Origin: JBEKYH01 sp049511115
GTDB taxonomy: Bacteria; Planctomycetota; Phycisphaerae; Tepidisphaerales; Tepidisphaeraceae
Length of the DNA: 14,332 nucleotides
Assembly (NCBI GenBank): GCA_049511115.1
Contig: JBEKYH010000071.1
Location: forward strand, 1-14,332
Reading direction: 5' to 3'
Part shown: one piece after another, positions 1 through 7,075 of the stretch
Layout of the letters: the number at the start of each line of letters is the position of its first letter
How positions within the stretch are numbered: position 1 is the stretch's first letter
The notes under the pieces: model-generated
Seen by the model: the letters and a program-made list of their open reading frames with translations, nothing else
Told to the model about the DNA's origin: nothing
Database searches by the model: none
Program-made: the position numbers and the translations under genes

Positions 1-52
1 CCCTGTTCAAGCGTGATTTCTGGCCTTTTCAGCGGATGTGGCAATAAAAAAT

Positions 53-132
53 ACTCGAAACGCCCGCGATTTGTGGTATTCAGAGTGTTATCAAGACCCT
101 CTGGTCTATCCACGCAAGGAGGCGTTTCGAGT
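53..132 (+). promoter_or_regulatory. Leader hairpin masking the transposase start
   Basis: Bases 53-64 are perfectly complementary to bases 121-132, giving a 12-bp stem. The 3' arm contains the last two G of the Shine-Dalgarno AAGGAGG (116-122) and the first two bases of the GTG start (131-133). The loop carries a smaller hairpin, AGACC (94-98) with GGTCT (103-107). A transcript entering from outside the element would include both arms and should be poorly translated. This is the known logic of transposase control in IS10 and IS50; its operation here is inferred. Confidence 0.6.
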
Positions 133-1675
133 GCGCGATACTTCACAACAAAAACTCCGCCGACGCAAGCGCCGAATCCAAAGAAGACTCCGCCCACGCA
201 CGTGGCGCTCTCAGGCCAGGCCGATGTTCGCCGCCGGCAACATCCGGTACGAGATGGCCGACCGTGACCGGGCTATCGCCCACGGCGGCATCGGGGCGGT
301 GCATCTGCTGGCCCGCAAGATCGGACTGGTCGAGGCCATCGACCGCGACGTGCGGCTGTTGAAGGTGCATCTGCCTTACCATGAAGCGGATCACGTGCTG
401 AACATCGCCTACAACGTCCTGTGCGGCGGCGATTGTCTGCAAGACCTTGAAACGCTTCGCAACGACGAGGTGTATCTGGACGCCCTGGGTGCGTCGCGGA
501 TTCCTGATCCGACCACTGCCGGGGATTTCTGCCGTCGCTTCGAGTCGGCCCATCAGGTGGTCGGGCTTTTGGAAGCGATCAACTCCGTCCGCGTCAACGT
601 GTGGAAGCGCCAGCCACGGGAGTTCTTCAATCGCGCGGTCATCGACGCCGACGGTTCAATCGCTCCGACATTCGGCCAGTGCAAGGAAGGGATGAACATC
701 AGCTATGACGGACAATGGGGCTACCACCCGCTGGTGATCTCGCTGGCCAACACCAAGGAGCCGCTGTACCTGGTCAATCGTTCGGGCAATCGTCCCAGCC
801 ACGAGCAGGCGGATGAATATCTGGATAAAGCCATTGCGCTGTGCAGGCGGGGAGGATTCAAGTCGATCCTGCTTCGCGGCGACACCGACTTCATGCAGAC
901 CTGGAAGCTCGACGAGTGGGACGATGCCGGTGACGTTACCTTTGTCTTCGGCGCCGATGCCCGCAAGCCCATGATCGCCAAGGCCCAGGCGTTGGCGGAA
1001 ACGGCGTGGCGACGCCTGGATCGCGCGGCGCGGCATGAGGTCAAGACGCAAAAACGCGCCCGGCCCGACAACGTCAAGGAACAGGTCGTGCGGGACAAGG
1101 GCTTCAAAAACTTCGTGTTGCAGTGGGAGGACGTGGCCGAGTTGGAGCATCGGCCCGACCTGTGCGGCCGGGCGTATCGCGTGGTGGTCCTGCGGAAGAA
1201 AATCTCCGTGGAAAAGGGACAGGAGAAGCTCTTCGAGGAGTACGCCTATTTCTTCTACATCACCAATGACCGGGCCAACGCGGCGGAACAAATCATCTTC
1301 ACGGCCAACGACCGCTGCGATCAGGAGAACCTCATCGAGCAACTGAAAAACGGCGTGTGCTGCATGCACAATCCCCTGGACAACCTGATCAGCAACTGGG
1401 CGTACATGGCCATCGCGTCGCTGGCATGGAGTCTCAAAGCCTGGTGGGGCCTGATGCTGCCGGCGGCTGGGGGACGATGGCAGGAGCGCTACCAGCGGGA
1501 GAAACAGCAGATTGTGAAGATGGAGTTCAAGGGGTTCGTGACGAACCTGATCCGGCTGCCATGCCAGATCGTGAGAACGGGGCGTCGATTGGTTTTTCGA
1601 TTGTTGTCATACAACCCCTGGCAGTCGGCGTTGCTGCGTGGAGTTGCGGCATGGAGAACGCCAGCGCTTTGCTGA
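131..1675 (+). CDS. IS1380-family transposase
   Basis: A DDE transposase that would cut and rejoin the ends of its own element. The first catalytic Asp is in the I-D-A-D-G motif (Asp172 or Asp174). It is followed by the family-typical stretch with G-Q-W-G-Y-H-P-L and N-R-P-S-H-E, a second Asp in R-G-D-T-D-F (Asp251 or Asp253), and an acidic E-N-L-I-E-Q-L-K segment at 399-406 supplying the final Glu. The C-terminus ends N-P-W-Q-S, as in intact relatives. The frame opens further upstream, but GTG at 131 is chosen because a near-perfect Shine-Dalgarno AAGGAGG sits 8 bases before it and the protein then starts with the family-like R-D-T-S-Q-Q-K-L-R-R-R-K. It is 514 residues with no frameshift or internal stop, so it looks functional. 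The strong ribosome site contrasts with most neighbouring genes, fitting a mobile gene under post-transcriptional control. Confidence 0.93.
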   Translation: MRDTSQQKLRRRKRRIQRRLRPRTWRSQARPMFAAGNIRYEMADRDRAIAHGGIGAVHLLARKIGLVEAIDRDVRLLKVHLPYHEADHVLNIAYNVLCGGDCLQDLETLRNDEVYLDALGASRIPDPTTAGDFCRRFESAHQVVGLLEAINSVRVNVWKRQPREFFNRAVIDADGSIAPTFGQCKEGMNISYDGQWGYHPLVISLANTKEPLYLVNRSGNRPSHEQADEYLDKAIALCRRGGFKSILLRGDTDFMQTWKLDEWDDAGDVTFVFGADARKPMIAKAQALAETAWRRLDRAARHEVKTQKRARPDNVKEQVVRDKGFKNFVLQWEDVAELEHRPDLCGRAYRVVVLRKKISVEKGQEKLFEEYAYFFYITNDRANAAEQIIFTANDRCDQENLIEQLKNGVCCMHNPLDNLISNWAYMAIASLAWSLKAWWGLMLPAAGGRWQERYQREKQQIVKMEFKGFVTNLIRLPCQIVRTGRRLVFRLLSYNPWQSALLRGVAAWRTPALC

Positions 1676-1692
1676 GCGAAGATATTAGGATG

Positions 1693-1712
1693 CCGGAGTC
1701 TGGATGCTCCGG
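1693..1712 (+). terminator. Hairpin downstream of transposase
   Basis: CCGGAG at 1693-1698 pairs with CTCCGG at 1707-1712 around an 8-base loop, 17 bases after the transposase stop codon. No T-run follows, so it is not a standard intrinsic terminator. It may stabilise the 3' end of the transcript or mark the tail of the element. Confidence 0.3.
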
Positions 1713-1839
1713 TTCGCCGCGGATTTGCAGTGGAGAGCCAACAATAGACACCGACAAAACGGAACGAAGACGGACGAGAGTGATTCCGCGCCCACGCCGG
1801 CCGCGACGCCACCAAACAGACGATTCGCTTATTTAAGGA

Positions 1840-2493
1840 CTAGCTGCGTCCCCGTTCTTGTCCGTCGGTTACCGTTCGCCGCGCCGCAATTGCATAAAAC
1901 GGCCTTCCCTCCCGCCGATATTTCCTCTCGAAATTCGTCCCGACAAATTCCCCCTCTCCCGCCGAATCCGGCCGGTTGTATTCCAGTACCGTCAGCAGCG
2001 GGCAGCCTCCGATCACCTGCTCGATCTGCTCAAAATACTCTCGATGGTCGGTCACAATCTGCACCCGTCCACCGGGTGCCAGTACGCGCGCCAGTTCCAG
2101 CGCCGCCGGCGGCTGAATCAGCCGTCGCTTGTGATGCCGCGCCTTGGGCCAGGGGTCGGGAAAATAAATGTGGATCACCGACAGCGCCCCGTCAGTCACA
2201 AACTCGCGCAGAAAAAACGTCGCCTCCGCCCGAATCGTCCGGACATTGGCACACTCCGTCCGTCGCAATCGGTCGCTCGCATACCGCCAGAACCAGCGCG
2301 CCCATTCGATCCCAAAGAAATTCACCTCCGGCCGCGCCTTCGCCTGCTCGGTCAAAAACGTCCCCTTCCCCATCCCGATCTCCAACTCCACGGGATGGCT
2401 ATTGCCGAATAACGCGGCAAAATCCAGCGGTTTGGCCAGAGAATCCACCTCCAGCCCAACGGGTTCCACAACTAACGGTCGGCGCGTCTGCAT
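1840..2493 (-). CDS. trmB: tRNA (guanine-N7-)-methyltransferase
   Basis: Transfers a methyl group from S-adenosylmethionine to N7 of guanine 46 in the variable loop of tRNA. The 217-residue protein has the SAM-binding motif E-L-E-I-G-M-G-K-G at 36-44, the G-I-E acidic turn at 61-63, the family signature F-P-D-P-W-P-K at 111-117, and the C-terminal T-N-F-E-R-K-Y-R-R-E-G at 186-196, which contributes to catalysis and tRNA binding. Length is normal for bacterial TrmB. The ATG has no Shine-Dalgarno sequence upstream. The gene diverges from the sugar dehydrogenase across a gap holding a MITE-like repeat. Its 3' end lies 164 bases from the transposase stop. After the conserved core it has about 12 non-conserved residues (from T-V-T-D), which could be natural variation or an altered end near the insertion sequence. 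Confidence 0.95.
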   Translation of the reverse strand: MQTRRPLVVEPVGLEVDSLAKPLDFAALFGNSHPVELEIGMGKGTFLTEQAKARPEVNFFGIEWARWFWRYASDRLRRTECANVRTIRAEATFFLREFVTDGALSVIHIYFPDPWPKARHHKRRLIQPPAALELARVLAPGGRVQIVTDHREYFEQIEQVIGGCPLLTVLEYNRPDSAGEGEFVGTNFERKYRREGRPFYAIAARRTVTDGQERGRS

Positions 2494-2523
2494 GGAACGA
2501 GTCTATCCGCCCGGAAAGAGAAC

Positions 2524-2661
2524 ATGAACGCCGAGACACGGAGATGCCGAGAAAGGCAATGAATAGAAATGTATTATTCGTAATTCTTCAAATGCGGCAT
2601 TCAAAGTAAGAAACGATTTCTCTGGTTGTCCTTCTCGGCGTCTCTGAGTCTCGGCGTTCAT
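2524..2661. repeat. MITE-like inverted repeat, copy A
   Basis: Two arms (2524-2556 and 2630-2661) are inverted copies with about three mismatches and one indel, ending in ATGAACG/CGTTCAT. Each arm is built from 8-base units of the type GCCGAGAC. The 73-base spacer is AT-rich and holds AAATGCGG followed by ATTCAAA, also present in the spacer of copy B near 12727-12836. The element fills the divergent gap between trmB and the sugar dehydrogenase and contains no gene. Confidence 0.8.
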
Positions 2662-2737
2662 TCATATTTTTTGGGCCGAAAACGCCGATTCCGCGCGCTT
2701 TCACGCCACGCCCGCCTCCGGTTACGATATCCCATCC

Positions 2738-4048
2738 ATGAACCTCGCGGAGAAAATCGAATCCCAATCCGCCGTTGTTGCCGTGATCGGATTGGGCTAT
2801 GTCGGCCTGCCCCTGCTGGCCGCTTTCCATCGCGCCGGTTTTCCCGTCATCGGCCTCGATAACGATCCCGCCAAGATCGACGCCCTGCATCGCGGAAAAA
2901 ACTACCTCAAACACCTTGGCCCCAATCTCGTGCGCGATATGCTCCGCGCGGGCCGCTTCGAGGCCACCTCCGATCCCGCGCACCTGGCGAATGCTGATGC
3001 CATTATCAGTTGCGTTCCCACTCCCCTGGGGAAACACCTCGAGCCTGATCTAACTTTCGTGCGCCAAACGGCGACAGATATCGCCGCTATCCTGCGCAAG
3101 GGCCAACTGATCGTCCTCGAATCCTCGACTTATCCCGGCACGACGCGCGACGTGATGCTCCCCATCCTCGCCGCCGGCGGCCTAAAATGCGGCCGCGATT
3201 TCTTCCTGGCTTATTCCCCCGAGCGCGAAGACCCCGGCCGCAAGGATTTCTCGACGCAAACCATCCCCAAACTCGTCGGCGGCATCGACCGCGCCTCCAC
3301 CGCCATCGCCACCGCCCTCTATCGCAAGGCCGTCAGCACCGTCATCCCCGTCTCAACCAGCGAAGTCGCCGAAGCGGCCAAGTTGCTGGAGAATATTTAT
3401 CGCTCGGTCAACATCGCCCTGGTCAATGAAATGAAAACCGTCCTGGCGGCCATGAACATCGACATCTGGGAAGTCATCGCCGCCGCCGCCACAAAACCCT
3501 TTGGCTTTCAACCGTTCTACCCCGGCCCGGGACTGGGCGGCCACTGCATTCCCATCGACCCCTTCTATCTCGCCTGGAAGGCGCGCGAAGCCGGCCAGAC
3601 CACCCGCTTCATCGAACTGGCCGGCGAGATCAACCGCGCCATGCCCGAATATGTCGTCAGCCGCCTCGGCCTGGCCCTCAACGACCGCGGGAAGACCTTC
3701 AAGCAATCCAAAATCCTCATCCTCGGCCTCGCTTACAAACCCGATGTTGACGATGTCCGCGAAAGCCCGAGCATCGAACTGATCGCCCGCCTGCGCGAAC
3801 TGGGCGCCCATGTCGATTACAACGACCCGCATGTCCCGGCGACTCACAAAATGCGCCGCCACCACCTGCAAATGAAAAGCGTCCCCCTCACCCCTCGCCG
3901 CCTGGCGTCATATGACTGCGTCCTTATCGCGACCCATCACAGCGCCTACAACTGGCGGATGATCGCCCGACATGCCAAACTAATCGTCGATACCCGCGGC
4001 GTCATGAGAAACGTGAAGACCAAATCCGCGAAAGTCGTGCAGGCATAA
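2738..4048 (+). CDS. wbpA: UDP-N-acetylglucosamine 6-dehydrogenase (WbpA-like)
   Basis: NAD-dependent enzyme predicted to oxidise C6 of UDP-GlcNAc in two steps to the uronic acid, a precursor for surface polysaccharide. The 436-residue protein has the Rossmann motif G-L-G-Y-V-G-L-P at 18-25, then E-S-S-T-Y-P-G-T-T, Y-S-P-E-R-E-D-P-G, and K-L-L-E-N-I-Y-R-S-V-N-I-A-L-V-N-E with the catalytic-site Lys. The block G-P-G-L-G-G-H-C-I-P-I-D-P-F-Y-L carries the thioester-forming Cys270. The S-P-E-R-E-D-P-G and P-F-Y-L-x-W-K-A-R-E patterns match WbpA more closely than plain UDP-glucose dehydrogenase, but substrate is inferred. There is no Shine-Dalgarno sequence. TACGAT about 10 bases before the ATG could be a -10 element of a near-leaderless message, a weak guess. 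No other surface-sugar genes are nearby; it is followed after 5 bases by hemC, implying co-transcription. Confidence 0.9.
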   Translation: MNLAEKIESQSAVVAVIGLGYVGLPLLAAFHRAGFPVIGLDNDPAKIDALHRGKNYLKHLGPNLVRDMLRAGRFEATSDPAHLANADAIISCVPTPLGKHLEPDLTFVRQTATDIAAILRKGQLIVLESSTYPGTTRDVMLPILAAGGLKCGRDFFLAYSPEREDPGRKDFSTQTIPKLVGGIDRASTAIATALYRKAVSTVIPVSTSEVAEAAKLLENIYRSVNIALVNEMKTVLAAMNIDIWEVIAAAATKPFGFQPFYPGPGLGGHCIPIDPFYLAWKAREAGQTTRFIELAGEINRAMPEYVVSRLGLALNDRGKTFKQSKILILGLAYKPDVDDVRESPSIELIARLRELGAHVDYNDPHVPATHKMRRHHLQMKSVPLTPRRLASYDCVLIATHHSAYNWRMIARHAKLIVDTRGVMRNVKTKSAKVVQA

Positions 4049-4053
4049 CCCAC

Positions 4054-4977
4054 ATGAGCGCCCCCGCACATCTTCGCCTGGGCACGCGCGGCAGCCTGCT
4101 GGCGCGCACGCAAAGCGGCCAGATCGCCGAGCGCCTTCGCCAATCGAATCCCGGCCTGAACGTCGAACTCATTACCGTCTCCACCAGCGGCGACCGCCTC
4201 ATCGACCGCCCCCTGTCCGATGCCGGGGGAAAGGGCCTGTTTACTAAGGAGCTTGAGTTGGCCCTCCTCGCCAACGAGATCGACCTGGCCGTCCATAGCC
4301 TCAAGGATGTCCCCGTCACCATGCCGTTGGTCGATCAGGCCGACTTGACCATCGCCGCCGTCCCCGTCCGGGAAGACGCTCGCGATTGCCTGGTCAGCCG
4401 CCGCTACAAGTCGCTCGCCGAACTTCCCCAGGGGGCCACCGTCGGCACGGGAAGCCTTCGTCGCCGCTGCCAGATCCTCCAGGCTCGACCCGATCTGACA
4501 ATTGCCCCCTTGCGCGGCAACATCGATACCCGCCTGCGAAAGCTCGATTCGGGCCAATACGACGCAATCGTGCTGGCGATGGCCGGTCTCAAGCGGATCG
4601 GCCGATGGGAAGCCGCCTGGATGACCCCCATCGAATTCAGCCAAATTCTCCCCGCCGCCGGGCAAGGGGCCTTGGCGCTGCAATGCCGCCGCGCCGACCG
4701 CGCCGTCATCGGGATTTTAGAAGGAATTAACCATCCTGAAACCGCCGACGCCGTCGCCGCTGAACGGGCCGTCGTCGCCGGCCTGGGGGGTGATTGCCAT
4801 TCTCCCATAGCCGTCTGGGCCACCGTCGACCCGACACGGATCACCCTTTCCGCCGCGGTCGGGGCTTCCGGCGGCCAAACTCCCGTAGCTTATGCCTCCG
4901 CTTCCGCACCCCGGCATCTCTGGCAACAAGCCGTCGAAAGCATTTGCCGGACATTTGCCTCTCCTCGGGCTAATTAG
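4054..4977 (+). CDS. hemC: Hydroxymethylbilane synthase (porphobilinogen deaminase)
   Basis: Joins four porphobilinogen molecules into hydroxymethylbilane, the linear tetrapyrrole precursor of heme and related cofactors, in the cytosol. The 307-residue protein shows the usual motifs in order: G-T-R-G-S near the N-terminus, G-G-K-G-L-F-T-K-E-L-E, D-L-A-V-H-S-L-K-D-V-P with the catalytic Asp, G-T-G-S-L-R-R, and P-L-R-G-N-I-D-T-R-L. The cofactor-carrying cysteine is Cys248 in G-G-D-C-H-S-P-I. Many family members have G-G-C at this point; the extra Asp is a known kind of variation. The ATG lies 5 bases after the dehydrogenase stop, so translational coupling is likely, and no Shine-Dalgarno sequence is seen. 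Other heme genes are not in the window. Confidence 0.96.
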   Translation: MSAPAHLRLGTRGSLLARTQSGQIAERLRQSNPGLNVELITVSTSGDRLIDRPLSDAGGKGLFTKELELALLANEIDLAVHSLKDVPVTMPLVDQADLTIAAVPVREDARDCLVSRRYKSLAELPQGATVGTGSLRRRCQILQARPDLTIAPLRGNIDTRLRKLDSGQYDAIVLAMAGLKRIGRWEAAWMTPIEFSQILPAAGQGALALQCRRADRAVIGILEGINHPETADAVAAERAVVAGLGGDCHSPIAVWATVDPTRITLSAAVGASGGQTPVAYASASAPRHLWQQAVESICRTFASPRAN

Positions 4978-5027
4978 CTGCCTAACATATAGACGGATTC
5001 CGATAACCGCGAAGGCAAAGATTTATA

Positions 5028-5056
5028 TTGAAGCCGGCGGCTTGCGGCTTTAGAAT
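5028..5056 (+). promoter_or_regulatory. Predicted sigma70-type promoter with internal dyad
   Basis: TTGAAG at 5028-5033 and TAGAAT at 5051-5056 are separated by exactly 17 bases and match the -35 and -10 consensus at 4/6 and 5/6. The spacer is filled by AAGCCG (5031-5036) and its inverted copy CGGCTT (5045-5050), with a tandem GCGGCTT at 5037-5050. The dyad could be an operator or simply a repeat remnant. Predicted initiation is near 5063, about 33 bases before the preferred ATG of the next gene. Confidence 0.45.
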
Positions 5057-5095
5057 CCACCGCTTACCAGCTCAGTGGGCCCCAATTTGGATGGC

Positions 5096-6781
5096 ATGCG
5101 AAATAAAGTTCTTGTCCTCGCCGGGCCGTCAACGCCCAATGGTGCGGCCATCGACTCCCTTCGTGCCCGCTGCGAAGTCGTCGCGGTAGATACCCTCGAC
5201 AAAGCCATCGACCTGCTCCGCCGCGAAAACTTCGGGGCCATCTTCTCCGACGCCCAGGATTTCCTCCCTCTTGAGCGTGCCTTGGTCTCTCAGCAGGCCA
5301 ACCTGATCCTCAATACCATCGGCGAAGGCGTCTGCATCGTCGACGGCGAAGGCCGCTGTACCTGGATGAACAAAAAGATGCGGGCCTGGCCCCCGCCCGT
5401 TCACGAGAAAATCCGCCGAAGCTGCCAGGAAGCGTTTGATCTTTTCTCCAAGCAGATTTCGCCGCAGACCGCCACCGAAGCTCCCGCCTACTCCCGCTCC
5501 AAACGCTACGCCCTGAATATCGAAGAACAACAATACCTGGAAATGATCGCCTCGCCGGTCATCCATCCCGGCGGGCAGGTCGTGCAGGTCGTCGCCGTCG
5601 TCTGGGACGCGACCGGCACGCGCCGCCTGCAACAGAAAATCGACGCCATCGACAAAGCCGGCCGCGAACTGGTCCGACTCGAAGCCGACGCCCTGGCCAA
5701 GCTCAATGTCGGCCAGCGCCTCAAGCTCCTGGAAGACAAGATCATCAGTTTCACGCGCGAGCTGATGCACTTTGATCACTTCGCCATCCGCCTGCTGGAC
5801 CGCAAAACCAGCAAACTCGAACTGGTCATGACCGCCGGCCTTCCACCCGAAGCCCTTTCGGTGGACCTTTTCGCCGCTCCCGAGGGGAACGGCATCAGCG
5901 GCTACGTCGCTTCCACCGGCCGCAGTTACATCTGCGCCGACGTGCAGCGCGATCCCCGTTATGTCCAGGGTCTGGACAACGCTCAGAGCAGCCTGACGGT
6001 TCCGCTGCAATTGCACGACAAGGTCATCGGCATCTTCAACATCGAAAGCCGCCAGAAGGCCGCCTTCAACGAGGACGATCGCCAGTTCGCCGAAATCTTC
6101 GGCCGCTATGTCGCGATCGCGCTGAATGTATTGGATTTGATGGTCACCGAGCGCGTGAGCACGAGCCACCAGGTGGCCGATGACGTCAGCAGCGAAGTCG
6201 CCGGCCCGCTCAGTGACATCGCCTGCGACGCCGCCGGCATCATGGACGACTACATCGGCCACGACGACCTTCGCCACAAACTCCAGCAAATCCTCGATAA
6301 CGTGGGCCTGATCCGCAAGAGCCTGCGCCAGGTGGTCGAGGGGACCAACACGACGGTTCTTGGCACGCAGGGAATGAAAGTCAGTGACGACCCCGTCCTC
6401 AAGGGCGCCGAGATTCTCGTCGCCGACGACGAACCCAACATCCGCAACACCATCAGCGACATCCTCCGCAAGTATCAGTGCGTCGTCACGGTCTGCGCCA
6501 GCGGCGAAGAGGCCATTGCCCAATTGGATAACCGCCGCTTCGATCTGGTCCTCAGCGACATCAAAATGCCGGATAAATCCGGCTACGATGTCTTCGCCGC
6601 CGCCCGTAAACGCGATACGACCATGCCCGTCATCCTCATGACCGGCTTCGGCTACGACCCCAACCACAGCATCGTCCGCGCCAGCCAGGAAGGCTTGCAG
6701 GCCGTCCTGTTCAAGCCGTTCAAGGTTGAGCAGCTATTGGCCGAAGTGCGCAAGGCGATTTTGTCGGTTGCGGCGACGTAG
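5096..6781 (+). CDS. PAS-GAF-receiver signalling protein, His-less
   Basis: Likely a cytoplasmic signalling protein; output and partner unknown. Using ATG at 5096 (561 residues; GTG at 5075 would add seven), the order is as follows. Residues 1-60 look like the first half of a receiver fold. Residues about 63-173 are a PAS domain beginning L-I-L-N-T-I-G-E-G-V-C-I-V-D. Residues about 198-345 are a GAF domain with G-I-S-G-Y-V-A and V-I-G-I-F-N-I-E-S. Residues 355-418 form helices resembling the kinase dimerisation region, but the H-box reads S-S-E-V-A-G-P-L, with Ser366 where His is expected, and no ATPase domain follows. Residues 436-558 are a full receiver with Asp444/Asp445, phosphoacceptor Asp488, Thr516 and Lys540. 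The final receiver should thus be phosphorylated by another kinase. A promoter is predicted upstream, separate from hemC. No transmembrane segment is seen. Confidence 0.85.
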   Translation: MRNKVLVLAGPSTPNGAAIDSLRARCEVVAVDTLDKAIDLLRRENFGAIFSDAQDFLPLERALVSQQANLILNTIGEGVCIVDGEGRCTWMNKKMRAWPPPVHEKIRRSCQEAFDLFSKQISPQTATEAPAYSRSKRYALNIEEQQYLEMIASPVIHPGGQVVQVVAVVWDATGTRRLQQKIDAIDKAGRELVRLEADALAKLNVGQRLKLLEDKIISFTRELMHFDHFAIRLLDRKTSKLELVMTAGLPPEALSVDLFAAPEGNGISGYVASTGRSYICADVQRDPRYVQGLDNAQSSLTVPLQLHDKVIGIFNIESRQKAAFNEDDRQFAEIFGRYVAIALNVLDLMVTERVSTSHQVADDVSSEVAGPLSDIACDAAGIMDDYIGHDDLRHKLQQILDNVGLIRKSLRQVVEGTNTTVLGTQGMKVSDDPVLKGAEILVADDEPNIRNTISDILRKYQCVVTVCASGEEAIAQLDNRRFDLVLSDIKMPDKSGYDVFAAARKRDTTMPVILMTGFGYDPNHSIVRASQEGLQAVLFKPFKVEQLLAEVRKAILSVAAT

Positions 6782-6817
6782 ACGAGATTGCCTTTTCTTC
6801 CTGACTAGGGAGGAATC

Positions 6818-7066
6818 ATGAACACACCCCGTCCACCCTATTGGTTCCACGCCAAGCGCTACGGCTGGGGCTGGGGCCTCCCCGCCTCGTGGCAGGGCTG
6901 GATTGTCCTCATCACCTGGATCGGAATCGTGAGCGTGGGAAGTCCACTGCTGGCATCGCGCAGCATGCCGCTCTTCTTCGTCTTCATTGCCCTGATGTGC
7001 GCCGTGATCCTGGCGATCTGTTTCGCCAAAGGCGAGCCGCCTAAATGGCGCTGGGGCAAACCGTGA
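6818..7066 (+). CDS. Small two-helix membrane protein
   Basis: An 82-residue protein of unknown function. It starts with an aromatic, conserved-looking stretch Y-W-F-H-A-K-R-Y-G-W-G-W-G-L-P (8-22), followed by two hydrophobic segments at about 28-46 and 50-70, and a short basic tail K-W-R-W-G-K-P. The Trp/Gly/Tyr-rich opening resembles a small-protein type I associate with planctomycetes and some other bacteria; I know no function for it. The start is supported by a strong Shine-Dalgarno GGGAGGA (6808-6814) just before the ATG, one of the few clear ribosome sites in the window. It begins 36 bases after the sensor gene and ends 9 bases before the hydrolase gene, so the three probably share a transcript. 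Confidence 0.75.
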   Translation: MNTPRPPYWFHAKRYGWGWGLPASWQGWIVLITWIGIVSVGSPLLASRSMPLFFVFIALMCAVILAICFAKGEPPKWRWGKP

Positions 7067-7075
7067 CGGGGCGCC

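Larger units (their letters stand above)
1..1712 (+). mobile_element. IS1380-family insertion sequence, ends unresolved
   Basis: The region holds one intact IS1380-type transposase with a non-coding leader of 130 bases and a short 3' tail ending in a hairpin. I could not find a matching pair of terminal inverted repeats around the gene, nor the 4-bp target duplication expected for this family, so both limits are approximate. The left end may lie at or just outside the window edge: CCTGTTCAAGCGTGA at 2-16 is a plausible left terminus because it begins with CCT, like ISEcp1 of the same family. The right limit is placed after the hairpin that follows the stop codon. Insertion was next to the 3' end of trmB, which does not look damaged. 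Confidence 0.7.

Noticed and set aside
38..130. Upstream extension of the transposase
   Set aside because: AAGGAGG 8 bases before GTG 131 and similarity beginning there favour the shorter form; the extension lies in the leader hairpin.
1704..2609. 301-codon plus-strand frame over trmB
   Set aside because: Low-complexity Pro/Ser/Arg-rich product, antisense to a well-supported TrmB.
5129..6667. 512-codon open frame on the minus strand opposite the signalling gene
   Set aside because: It is an antisense shadow caused by GC-rich codon bias; the plus strand carries clear PAS, GAF and receiver motifs and the antisense product has no recognisable domain.
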